Assembly: GCA_003243275.1 (NCBI GenBank)
Contig: QFQR01000001.1
Span: forward strand, 682,001 to 746,000
DNA from: Leifsonia xyli
GTDB lineage: Bacteria > Actinomycetota > Actinomycetes > Actinomycetales > Microbacteriaceae
Direction of reading: 5' to 3'
DNA: 64,000 nt
A program made the position numbers and the translations under genes. The notes under the pieces were generated by a model. It saw only the letters and a list, made by a program, of their open reading frames with translations. It ran no database searches and was not told the DNA's origin. This document shows positions 1-7,263 of the stretch, piece after piece (the first letter of the stretch is position 1; each line of letters opens with the position of its first letter).

Positions 1-149
1 ACATCTGCTCGGATCTCGGATGCTCGCTGCTCATCCGGTTCGCGCCGCACGGCAGCCCCTGGGACCCGAACCCCGACACCGTCATCGCGAACCGCGGAGC
101 CGGCCTGCTGCGCCGCCTGGAGGCGTTCGCCTCCCGCGTGCTCGCCTGA
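1..149 (+). CDS. C-terminal fragment of an unidentified protein
   Basis: An open frame enters from the left edge and stops at TGA 147-149, giving the last 48 residues of a protein. The fragment contains LLIRFAPHGSPWD and ends in an Arg/Leu-rich helix-like stretch (RLEAFASRVLA). High third-position GC fits a real coding end, but too little is present to name a family. No neighbour is visible upstream. Confidence 0.5.
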   Translation, partial: ICSDLGCSLLIRFAPHGSPWDPNPDTVIANRGAGLLRRLEAFASRVLA

Positions 150-170
150 CCCGCCCGCCCGCCGCGGCGG

Positions 171-330
171 ACCCCCAGAACATCCCACGGTGTGCGAACC
201 CGACCTCGAGCGCGACCGAACTCGTGCACGAGGTCGTCGCGCGCGGCGGACCCCAAAGAACACCCCACGGTGTGCGAACCCGACCTCGAGCGCGACCGCG
301 CTCGTGTTCGAGGTCGTCGCGCGCGGCGGA
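171..330. repeat. Two tandem 80-bp repeat units with internal inverted repeat
   Basis: Bases 171-250 and 251-330 are two copies of one 80-bp unit with few differences; the shared core includes CCCACGGTGTGCGAACCCGA. Each unit carries CGACCTCG and its complement CGAGGTCG (201-208 with 229-236; 281-288 with 309-316), so each can fold into a hairpin. The array lies between the cut-off gene and the end of the small membrane protein gene. No coding signal is convincing here. Confidence 0.85.
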
Positions 331-350
331 TTATCGCCGCGCCAAAAGAC

Positions 351-533
351 TCAGTCCAGCTTCGGCAGCAGGTGGAACGGGATGGCGAAGGCGGCCGACA
401 CGGCGAGGATCCCGCCGAAGAAGAGGGCGGCACCCGCGAGCGTGTTCTGGTCGCCGAGTTCGAAGGCGTAGCCGAACGCGGGGAGCGACGCGAGGAAGAT
501 CACGAACGAGACGAGGAAGACGACGACCTTCAT
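351..533 (-). CDS. Small two-helix membrane protein
   Basis: 60 residues, almost all hydrophobic, with two predicted membrane segments at about residues 2-21 and 32-53 joined by a short polar turn containing ELGDQN. Function unknown. The start ATG (533) is preceded by TAGGGT 6 nt upstream and no Shine-Dalgarno, suggesting a leaderless transcript. It diverges from the cation antiporter gene at 603, so the 69-bp gap probably holds two promoters. The reality of the gene rests on its composition and promoter spacing, not on homology. Confidence 0.65.
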   Translation of the reverse strand: MKVVVFLVSFVIFLASLPAFGYAFELGDQNTLAGAALFFGGILAVSAAFAIPFHLLPKLD

Positions 534-539
534 GCCGCC

Positions 540-545
540 ACCCTA
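540..545 (-). promoter_or_regulatory. -10-like element of the small membrane protein gene
   Basis: Minus-strand TAGGGT, 6 nt before the ATG at 533; no Shine-Dalgarno is present, so a leaderless mRNA is inferred. Confidence 0.4.
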
Positions 546-590
546 TCGCGTCGCGCTCACGCCATCGGGCGGGCGCTCGGGGCGGCCTGG

Positions 591-596
591 GACAAT
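591..596 (+). promoter_or_regulatory. -10-like element of the cation antiporter gene
   Basis: GACAAT, 6 nt before the ATG at 603. It supports the start at 603 and argues against longer in-frame extensions through the tandem repeats. Confidence 0.4.
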
Positions 597-602
597 GGCG
601 GG

Positions 603-1724
603 ATGAGCGACGCGGTGACCACGACATCCACGATCCGCCGCGTGGTCGACAGCTGGGTGTGGGTGCTGCCGGTGCTCGGGGTGGTGGCACTCGTGCTGAC
701 CTGGGACCGCGAGCTGCCGGAGGTGCTCTACCTGCTCGTCGGCGGTGTGCTGATCGGGGTGGTGCTCGCGGCGGTGCACCACGCGGAGATCGTGGCGCAC
801 CGGGTCGGCGAGCCGTACGGGTCGCTCGTGCTCGCGGTCGCGGTGACGATCATCGAGGTGGGGCTCATCATCACCCTCATGCTCGGGAAGGCATCCGTCG
901 ACACCTCGACGCTGGCGCGCGATACGGCGTTCGCGGCCGTCATGATCACGCTCAACGGCATCCTGGGCATCTCGATCCTGATCGGCTCGCTCAAGCACGA
1001 GACGCCGCGGTTCAACCCGGAGGGTGCGGGCGGCGCGCTCGCGGTGGTCGTGACGCTCACCACTCTGACGCTCGTGATCCCGTCGTTCACCGTGTCGGAG
1101 CCGGGCGCGCAGTTCTCGCCCTCGCAGCTGGTGTTCGTGGCGATAGCGTCGATCGTGCTGTACGGCGCGTTCGTGCTGCTGCAGACCGGACGCCACCGCG
1201 ACTTCTTCCTGCCGGTCGCGAAGGACGGGCGCATCATCGACGACGATCAGCACTCGGATCCGCCGTCGACCCGGGCGACCCTGCTGAGTCTCGGGCTGCT
1301 GCTCGTCGCGCTCGTGGCGGTGGTGGGGCTCGCGAAGGCGGTCTCCCCCGGCATCGAGACGGTCGTCGTGGCGGCGGGCGTGCCGCAGTCGTTCGTCGGT
1401 GTCATCGTGGCGCTCGTGGTGCTGCTGCCGGAGGGGGTCGCCGCGGCGAAGGCGGCGGCCCGCAACCGGCTGCAGACCTCGCTGAATCTGGGGATCGGAT
1501 CGGCGATGGCGTCGATCGGCCTCACGATCCCGGCGCTCGCGGTGGCCTCCATCTGGCTGCCGAGCCCTTTGACGCTGGGGCTCGGGCCCGTGCAGATCGT
1601 CGAGTTCCTGCTGACGGTGGCTGTTGCGACCCTGACCGTGGTGCCGGGTCGGGCGACCCGACTGCAGGGTGCCGTGCATCTGGTGCTGTTCGCGGCGTTC
1701 CTGTTCCTGGCGACGACCCCGTAG
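603..1724 (+). CDS. chaA: CaCA-family cation/proton antiporter (ChaA-like)
   Basis: 373-residue inner-membrane protein with about ten hydrophobic segments. It has the two-fold repeat of the Ca2+:cation antiporter superfamily: the first half contains HHAEIVAHRVGEPYGSL followed by a helix with TIIEVGLII, the second PEGVAAAKAAARNRLQTSLN followed by GSAMASIGLTIP. The acidic residues in these segments are the expected ion-binding positions. Such proteins exchange Ca2+ or Na+/K+ for H+; the ion cannot be told from sequence. A charged loop (about residues 205-220) separates the halves. The reading frame continues upstream through the tandem repeats, but the ATG at 603 with GACAAT 6 nt before it is the better start. 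Confidence 0.85.
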   Translation: MSDAVTTTSTIRRVVDSWVWVLPVLGVVALVLTWDRELPEVLYLLVGGVLIGVVLAAVHHAEIVAHRVGEPYGSLVLAVAVTIIEVGLIITLMLGKASVDTSTLARDTAFAAVMITLNGILGISILIGSLKHETPRFNPEGAGGALAVVVTLTTLTLVIPSFTVSEPGAQFSPSQLVFVAIASIVLYGAFVLLQTGRHRDFFLPVAKDGRIIDDDQHSDPPSTRATLLSLGLLLVALVAVVGLAKAVSPGIETVVVAAGVPQSFVGVIVALVVLLPEGVAAAKAAARNRLQTSLNLGIGSAMASIGLTIPALAVASIWLPSPLTLGLGPVQIVEFLLTVAVATLTVVPGRATRLQGAVHLVLFAAFLFLATTP

Positions 1725-1777
1725 GGGTGGATGTCGCCTCGCGCCGGTAGGGTCGGAGCGACACTGAGGAGGCCCGG

Positions 1778-2683
1778 ATGCCCGAGCTCACCGACACCGA
1801 TCGCGTCGCCGTCTACATCGACTTCGACAACATCGTCATCTCGCGCTACGACCAGCTCCACGGCGACGGCGCGTGGCGCAAGGACAATGCGCGGGATGGG
1901 CGTGACGAGATCAAGACGAAGCTCAGCGCGGCGCGCGTCGAGGTGAGCGCGATCCTCGACTACGCCTCCTCGTTCGGAACGGTCGCCGTGACGCGCGCCT
2001 ACGCCGACTGGTCCGTCCCGGCGAACTCCGCCTACAAAGGGCAGCTCGTGGAGCGCGCGATCGACCTCACCCAGCTGTTTCCGGCATCCGGCACCAAGAA
2101 CGGGGCCGATATCCGGCTCTCGGTCGACGTGCTCGAGGACCTCTTCCGCCTCCCCGACATCACGCACGTGGTGATCGTCGCGGGCGATTCCGACTACATC
2201 GCCCTCGCCCAGCGCTGCAAGCGACTCGGCCGCGTCGTGGTCGGCATCGGCGTGGCCGGGGGCACGAGCAAGGCGCTCATCTCCGCGTGCGACGAGTTCG
2301 AGTACTACGACGAGGTCGCCCGTGACGACGATGCAGTGGCGCAGGTCGCGACGGCGCCGGTGTCCGTGGTGGTCGCCACGAAGCCGGGTGCTGCGGCAGC
2401 GAGTGCGGCGGTCGACGCCGCCCCCGCCGGGCAGCCGATCGGCGGGCCGGGGGCGTCGCGCCTGCTCATCAAGGCGCTCGGTCTCGCGGGCAAGGACGAC
2501 GACGGCTGGAGTCAGGCGTCGGCCGTGAAAAGCCAGATGAAACGCCTCAACCCGCAGTTCGCCGAGAAGACCTTCGGTTTCGAGACGTTCACGGAGTTCG
2601 TGAAGTCGCGGGCGAGTCAGGTCGAGCTGCGCGAGGACGGCCAGCTCCGCTACCTGCGGCTTCGCCAACCGAAACAGAAGTAG
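1778..2683 (+). CDS. NYN-domain / LOTUS (OST-HTH) protein, putative ribonuclease
   Basis: 301 residues. The N-terminal half is a NYN (PIN-like) domain: YIDFDN at residues 13-18 supplies the first acidic residues, VAGDSDYIALAQRCKR gives the second cluster, followed by a glycine-rich segment. After an Ala/Pro-rich linker (about 190-225) comes an OST-HTH/LOTUS module (about 228-300) with the features LLIKAL, FGFETFTEFVKSR and LRYLRL. In this family the NYN part is thought to cleave RNA and the LOTUS part to bind RNA (G-rich or structured). The ATG at 1778 follows a strong AGGAGG. Target unknown; the two-domain assignment is firm. Confidence 0.85.
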   Translation: MPELTDTDRVAVYIDFDNIVISRYDQLHGDGAWRKDNARDGRDEIKTKLSAARVEVSAILDYASSFGTVAVTRAYADWSVPANSAYKGQLVERAIDLTQLFPASGTKNGADIRLSVDVLEDLFRLPDITHVVIVAGDSDYIALAQRCKRLGRVVVGIGVAGGTSKALISACDEFEYYDEVARDDDAVAQVATAPVSVVVATKPGAAAASAAVDAAPAGQPIGGPGASRLLIKALGLAGKDDDGWSQASAVKSQMKRLNPQFAEKTFGFETFTEFVKSRASQVELREDGQLRYLRLRQPKQK

Positions 2684-2731
2684 CGTCCCGACCCCGGGAA
2701 TGCGCCACCGCACCCGCGGGTTTCAGCCCGC

Positions 2732-3388
2732 ATGACGACGTTCGGAATCATCGGCGCAGGCAACATCGGATCTCAGCTGGCTCGGGCGCTCGTCGCCCAC
2801 GGTCACGAGGTGGTGATCGCCAACTCGCGTGGGCCCGAGACGCTCGGCGACCTCATCGCGGAGCTGGGGCCGCACGCCCGCGCCGCGGGAGTTCAGGAGA
2901 CGGCGGAGGCCGCGGAGGTCGCGGTCGTCACGGTGCCGCTGCGGGCCTACGCGACGGTTCCCGCGGTGCCGCTCGCGGGCAAGATCGTGCTCGACACCAA
3001 CAACTACTACTGGGAGCGTGACGGCCACATCCCCGAGCTCGACCGCGGCGAGGCGACGACCGCGGGGCTGCTTCAGGCGCACCTGCCGGAGTCGAAGGTC
3101 GTGAAGGCCTTTAACCACATCATGGCCCCCGATATCACCACGACCGGCTCCCCCGCGGGCACCCCGAACCGCCGGGCGCTCGGCACGGCATCCGACCACC
3201 CGGAGGCGATCGAGCTCGTGACGCGGCTCTACGACGAGTTCGGCTTCGACACCGTCTCCGCGGGCGGCCTGGACGAGTCGTGGCGGCTGGAGCGTGACCG
3301 GCCGGCCTACGTGGTGCGACAGAACGCCGAGGAGTTGCGGGCCAACCTGGCGAAGGGGTTCCGGGTGCGGCCGGAGGACGCCGCCTGA
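2732..3388 (+). CDS. NADPH-dependent F420 reductase-like oxidoreductase
   Basis: 218 residues with an N-terminal Rossmann fold: GIIGAGNIGSQLARAL contains the GxGxxG loop (residues 8-13), and the following ANSRGPETL is the type of NADP-phosphate-binding turn seen in F420H2:NADP+ oxidoreductases and related reductases. DTNNYYW and KVVKAFNHI match conserved core segments of that family. The substrate could be coenzyme F420 or another redox partner; nothing else in the window is linked to F420. No clear Shine-Dalgarno precedes the ATG. A long inverted repeat follows the stop. Confidence 0.75.
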   Translation: MTTFGIIGAGNIGSQLARALVAHGHEVVIANSRGPETLGDLIAELGPHARAAGVQETAEAAEVAVVTVPLRAYATVPAVPLAGKIVLDTNNYYWERDGHIPELDRGEATTAGLLQAHLPESKVVKAFNHIMAPDITTTGSPAGTPNRRALGTASDHPEAIELVTRLYDEFGFDTVSAGGLDESWRLERDRPAYVVRQNAEELRANLAKGFRVRPEDAA

Positions 3389-3413
3389 GCGTCGGCCCGC
3401 CGGTCGACGGTGG

Positions 3414-3481
3414 CAGAAGCAGGACGAATCGGCGGTTGTGCCGCCTCTGAGCGGCGAGAGGTTCGATTCGTCCTGCTTCTG
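3414..3481. repeat. Intergenic inverted repeat, 17-bp perfect arms
   Basis: CAGAAGCAGGACGAATC (3414-3430) is exactly complementary to 3465-3481. The 34-nt interior contains a second small hairpin (GGCGG...CCGCC). It begins 26 bp after the upstream stop codon and could act as a bidirectional terminator or mRNA stabiliser; no T-run follows. Confidence 0.75.
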
Positions 3482-3538
3482 TGACGTGGTGGCGGTGGAG
3501 GCTGGCGGCCGGCGGACTCCTGTGCTGAGATAACGCGC

Positions 3539-4096
3539 ATGGCAGCGCCGCTCATCTACTTCAGCACCGTGTCGCTCGACAACTACCGCGAGGACAGCGC
3601 CGGCCGCTTCGACTGGGGCGCCCCCGACGATGAGGTGCATGGCTTCATCAACGAGCTGTTCCGCAGCACCCGACTGCATCTCTCGGGGCGCCGCAACTAC
3701 GAGACGATGCTGTTCTGGGATGACGTCGATCCGGCCGAGCTGGTCGGAGCGTCCCGCGAGTGGGAGCGGCTGTGGGGCGCGGCCGACAAAGTGGTGTATT
3801 CGCGCACCCTCGGCGAGGTGCGGATGCGGCGAGCCGTGCTGCGCGCGCAGTTCGACGCGGATGAGGTGCGGCGTTGGAAGGCGGCGGCGGATGCCCCGAT
3901 CGGCATCGGCGGCGGGGTGCTCGCATCCGAGGCCGCGCGCGCCGGGGTGCTCGACGAGGTGCACCTGATGGTCGCGCCGATACTGCTGGGCGGCGGCACC
4001 CCGCTGCTCGAGGAGGGCATCCGGCTCGAGCTGGAGCTGCTCACGGAGCGCCGCTTCAGCGGCGGCTGGCTCTACCTCCGCTACGCGGTGCGCTGA
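3539..4096 (+). CDS. Dihydrofolate reductase-family / RibD C-terminal-like protein
   Basis: 185 residues with the layout of the dihydrofolate-reductase-like RibD C-terminal family common in actinobacteria: an N-terminal strand followed by SLDNY, then LSGRRNYETM as the nucleotide-binding helix region, a central segment with YSRTL, the glycine-rich IGIGGGVLA pyridine-nucleotide loop, and VAPILLGGGTPL near the C terminus. It is probably a cytosolic NADPH-dependent reductase of unknown substrate; it is neither a classical FolA nor the full bifunctional RibD. It converges on the large surface protein gene, with a hairpin repeat between them. Confidence 0.8.
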   Translation: MAAPLIYFSTVSLDNYREDSAGRFDWGAPDDEVHGFINELFRSTRLHLSGRRNYETMLFWDDVDPAELVGASREWERLWGAADKVVYSRTLGEVRMRRAVLRAQFDADEVRRWKAAADAPIGIGGGVLASEAARAGVLDEVHLMVAPILLGGGTPLLEEGIRLELELLTERRFSGGWLYLRYAVR

Positions 4097-4109
4097 CCCC
4101 GCCCCGAGG

Positions 4110-4161
4110 TTCGTGCCGAATGGTCGCCAAACCCCGCGGGTGGCGACCATTCGGCACGAAT
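4110..4161. repeat. Hairpin repeat family 1, copy C (20-bp perfect arms)
   Basis: Arms TTCGTGCCGAATGGTCGCCA (4110-4129) and its exact complement (ending about 4160), around a short GC-rich loop. The sequence is shared with the copies at 7032-7097 and 8677-8742. It sits between convergent genes. Confidence 0.85.
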
Positions 4162-4202
4162 CTCACGCCCTCCGCGGCGGCACTGCCTGCGGCGGAGACC
4201 CC

Positions 4203-6962
4203 TCAGGCGACGAGGCGCACGCGCCGACGCACGACCACGAGGGCGAGGCCCGCCACGAGCAGCACTGCGGCGAGGGCGATCCCCGAGTTGGTCGCCGCCG
4301 CATCCACACCCGTCGAGGCGATGGCTGCGGGCGAGACGGCGAGGGCGAACCAGCCGATGACCGTGCCGTCGGCCGCGAGCACCGCCACGCGGTGTGCGCC
4401 GGGCGCGAGCGTCGCGGGGATCGTGAGCTGGATGGTGCCCGCCGCGCTCACGGTGCGGGCGCCGAGGTAGCTCGGAGTCGAGAAGACCCAGCCGTCGACG
4501 CGATCCCCCGCGCGTTCCACGCCCATCGCGACGGTGATCGTGGAGCCGGCGCGCGCCGATGACGGACCCGTGACGCCGTTCTGGGTGGTCGGCGTGAGGT
4601 CGGTCTCCGCGGGTGCCTCGGGGGCGGTCGTGCCGCCGCCGGTTCCCGGGTTCGTGCCCGGGTCGGTGCCGCCGTCGCCACCGCCCGTGCCGGGCAGCGC
4701 GGTGCAGCGGATGCTGCCGACCCGCAGCGAGACCCCGGCGGTGTTGGCGTCATCCGCGTAGTAGACGGGCTTGGAGCCCGAGACGCACGTCGACTGCGGC
4801 GCGATCACGAAGCCCTCGTTGGCGTAGTTGGCCGAGTCGGCAGGACGCGCGTAGCGAGCCGTCACCTCGTAGGCCCCGGATGCGCCGATCTGCAGGGTGG
4901 CGGTGCGCCCCTCGCAGACCTGGTCGCAGATCGCCCAGAGCAGCTGCGTCTCCGGCTCGTAGTCGAGTTCCATCGCGCCCGGGGTGTCGATCGTGGCGAC
5001 GCGGACGGCGGTGGAACCGGTGAGGTCGAGCACGTAGGCGTAGACGTCGCCGGTGGCCTCCAACGCGACGAAGAAGACGCCCGTGCCGTGGTTCGGGTAG
5101 AGCGCGGGGTCGTAGAGCCGCCCCGTCGCCTCGTCGAGGAACTTTCGGGCGGTGAGCACCGAGTCCGGAACCCAGGTGATGCCCTCGAGTCCCGAGTTCG
5201 CGCCGATGGTGCCGACGGTCGAGGTGAGGTCGGCGCTCAGGTTCCACTCGTTGGTGGCCCGGAGGATGGTGCCGGTGCCGCTCACGTCGTAGCGCAGGAT
5301 CGAGGGGCGGCTCACCGAGCTCGCGGAACTCGAGCGCTCGGATGCCACGTACACGCCGCCCGCCGAGCCTCCGTCGGCGACCGTGACGCCCTCCGCATCC
5401 GGGGCGGTGGATCCGTCGGCGTAGGCGAGTTGCTTGCCTGCGCCCCAGCCGGTCGCGCCGTTCCAGGCGCCATCGGCACCCGGGGTGAGCTTGGAGAGCA
5501 CCCCGGTGCCGTTGGTGACGGCCCACATGGTGCCGTCACCGGTCACCCCGACCTCGTAGTCGAGGCCAGACAGGTCGCCCGCGAACGGGATGTCGGTGGG
5601 CACGGTGCTGACGCTCGAGCCGCCGGGCCACGCCACGACCCCCTCCGGCAGGGTGCCGGGGTCGGTGCCGGGGTCGCTGCAATCGTTGACGAGCCCCTTG
5701 GTGGCGGTCGGGTTGTCGCGGAAGGCGCCGGTACCGTCGGGGCAACGGGCCCAGGTGCCGGCGGGCTGGCCCGTCCAGCTCGTGGAGTCGGCGATGCTGC
5801 CGTCAGGCCGGGAGAGGATGACGGCATCGTCGTCGCCGAGACCGAAGCCGAGCGCGGCGCGCTCGATGACGAGGTAGCCGCCCGACTCGATGACCGTGCC
5901 CGCCGCGAACCGGGTCGGGGTGCGGGTGGTGTCGCTGTCGACGATGCCCCAGCCGCCGATGTCGGCGCTGTTGTCGTTGTCGAGGTTCTTCAGCTCGACC
6001 CAGTCGTCGCCGTTGGACTGCGCCTCGTTGATCACCACGTTCGCCGTGCTCGGGTCGACAGGCGGGGTGCTGTCGTCGCAGTCGTTGGCGGCCCCCTTGG
6101 TGGCCGCGACGGTCATCGCGAACGCGCCCGACGCATCCGGGCAGCGACCCCACGAGGGGCTCGCGTGGGTGCCAGCGGGCCAGGTGGTGGAGTCGAGCAG
6201 TGTGGCGCCGTCGGTGGCGAAGAGGCGCACCGAGTCGCCCTTGCCGAGGCCGTAGGCGAAGTCGGTGCCGTTGTCGAGCACGAGGTAGCCGCCCCCCGCG
6301 ACCCAGGTGTCGGCGGGGATCGTGTAGGGGGTCTTCTCCGCCTCGTCGCGCACGACCAGGCCGCCGGCGTTCACCGGCACGTCACCCGTGTTGACGAACT
6401 CGATCCAGTCGCCGGGGGTGCCGCCGTCGGACACCGCCTCGTTGATCTTGAGGGTGGCCGCGGCATCCGGGCAGGCGTTGGCGGCGTCACGGGTGGATGC
6501 GGTGGTCTGCACGAATGCGCCGGTGCCGTCGGCGCAGCGGCCCCAGGTGTAGGGCGCGTGGTCGGGACCCCAGCTGGTGCCGTCGACGAGCGTCGTGCCG
6601 TCGCCGAGGTAGAGCCGCGCGCTGTCGGCCTTGCCGAGCCCGAAGCCGTTCGGCTTCTCGTCGACGACGAAGCTGAAGTAGCCGCCCGGGGCGATGGTGG
6701 TCCCGGCCGGGATGGCCTTCGTGCGGGTGTCGTCGTCGTCCTTCATGATCCAGCCGCTGACGTCGACCGGATCGGTGCCGATGTTCTTGAGCTCCACCCA
6801 GTCCTTCTCGACCGCGTTCGACTCCACCTCGTTGATCACGACGGTGGGCGCGTCGGCCGCGCGGGCCGCGCTGCCCGCGACGAGCGCGCCCCCGGCGATG
6901 AGCGCCGCTGTCACCGCCCCTCCGACGATGGCACGGATGCGGGAGCTTGCGTGGGGGTACAT
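4203..6962 (-). CDS. Secreted surface protein: three lamin-tail domains plus propeller-like region
   Basis: 919 residues. A signal peptide (about 1-36, ending ARA-ADA) is followed by three homologous lamin-tail domains (about 39-155, 165-285, 297-410), each opening with INEV/INEA, containing DWVELKN or DWIEFVN, and closing with a WGRC or WARC ... C motif. A region of about 320 residues (425-745) looks like an esterase-like/phytase-like beta propeller (EGVTVADGG, EGITWVPD, EGFVIAP). A Gly/Thr/Pro linker and an Ig-like stretch precede ASTG, a C-terminal membrane helix and an Arg-rich tail, an arrangement resembling sortase or rhombosortase-type anchoring; the motif is IASTG, not LPXTG. ATG 6962 has GAAGGAAC upstream. 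Likely cell-wall-attached, perhaps handling extracellular nucleic acid or phosphate; this is inference. Confidence 0.8.
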   Translation of the reverse strand: MYPHASSRIRAIVGGAVTAALIAGGALVAGSAARAADAPTVVINEVESNAVEKDWVELKNIGTDPVDVSGWIMKDDDDTRTKAIPAGTTIAPGGYFSFVVDEKPNGFGLGKADSARLYLGDGTTLVDGTSWGPDHAPYTWGRCADGTGAFVQTTASTRDAANACPDAAATLKINEAVSDGGTPGDWIEFVNTGDVPVNAGGLVVRDEAEKTPYTIPADTWVAGGGYLVLDNGTDFAYGLGKGDSVRLFATDGATLLDSTTWPAGTHASPSWGRCPDASGAFAMTVAATKGAANDCDDSTPPVDPSTANVVINEAQSNGDDWVELKNLDNDNSADIGGWGIVDSDTTRTPTRFAAGTVIESGGYLVIERAALGFGLGDDDAVILSRPDGSIADSTSWTGQPAGTWARCPDGTGAFRDNPTATKGLVNDCSDPGTDPGTLPEGVVAWPGGSSVSTVPTDIPFAGDLSGLDYEVGVTGDGTMWAVTNGTGVLSKLTPGADGAWNGATGWGAGKQLAYADGSTAPDAEGVTVADGGSAGGVYVASERSSSASSVSRPSILRYDVSGTGTILRATNEWNLSADLTSTVGTIGANSGLEGITWVPDSVLTARKFLDEATGRLYDPALYPNHGTGVFFVALEATGDVYAYVLDLTGSTAVRVATIDTPGAMELDYEPETQLLWAICDQVCEGRTATLQIGASGAYEVTARYARPADSANYANEGFVIAPQSTCVSGSKPVYYADDANTAGVSLRVGSIRCTALPGTGGGDGGTDPGTNPGTGGGTTAPEAPAETDLTPTTQNGVTGPSSARAGSTITVAMGVERAGDRVDGWVFSTPSYLGARTVSAAGTIQLTIPATLAPGAHRVAVLAADGTVIGWFALAVSPAAIASTGVDAAATNSGIALAAVLLVAGLALVVVRRRVRLVA

Positions 6963-7031
6963 GGGTTCCTTCGGCTGCGGCGGGCGGTCGACTCCGGCAG
7001 CCTCACGAAGGCGGGTGACTCGGAGGTGAAC

Positions 7032-7097
7032 GAGAGGTGGCGAGATTCGTGCCGAATGGTCGCCACGGGCCCCCGGTGGCGACCACTTGGCACGAAT
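7032..7097. repeat. Hairpin repeat family 1, copy A
   Basis: 66 bp. The first 35 bp (7032-7066) are identical to 8677-8711 and the last 23 bp (7075-7097) to 8720-8742. The arms ATTCGTGCCGAATGGTCGCC and GGCGACCACTTGGCACGAAT pair with two mismatches. It lies in direct orientation to copy B, 1,645 bp away. Confidence 0.85.
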
Positions 7098-7232
7098 GTC
7101 TCCGGGGGGTCGAGGCGGAGGTCGCGGCAGGTTGGGAGTGCGGACGACAACAAGTACGGAGTGCCCGTTCCGCGCCCCCGAACGAGCGGTAGACGCGGCT
7201 AACAGATCGCCGACAGACTGACCAGCAGGGTT

Positions 7233-7248
7233 TCGACACCGGTGTCGA
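7233..7248. promoter_or_regulatory. 16-bp perfect palindrome, candidate operator
   Basis: TCGACACCGGTGTCGA is its own reverse complement. It ends four bases before AAGGAGGT (7253-7260), the Shine-Dalgarno of the gene starting at 7264. The position suits repressor binding over the transcription start or early leader, but no regulator gene is adjacent. Confidence 0.5.
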
Positions 7249-7263
7249 TCGCAAGGAGGTCCC

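Larger units (their letters stand above)
6963..7263. other. Intergenic region between divergent genes
   Basis: 301 bp without a convincing gene. It holds, in order, the leader of the surface protein gene, hairpin repeat copy A (7032-7097), about 130 bp of less structured sequence, the 16-bp palindrome at 7233-7248 and the Shine-Dalgarno of the gene at 7264. Confidence 0.7.

Noticed and set aside
171..330. CRISPR array
   Set aside because: Only two units, no separate spacers, no cas genes.
192..602. N-terminal extension of the cation antiporter through the tandem repeats
   Set aside because: It would add Arg-rich, repeat-encoded residues; the ATG at 603 with a -10 element 6 nt upstream is the natural start.
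3461..3481. GGTTCGATTC resembling a tRNA T-loop
   Set aside because: It is one arm of a perfect inverted repeat; no acceptor, D or anticodon stems fit around it.
5088..7202. Long plus-strand open frame opposite the surface protein gene
   Set aside because: Low-complexity Gly/Ala/Val/Arg composition and no ribosome site; the minus-strand frame has signal peptide and repeat domains.
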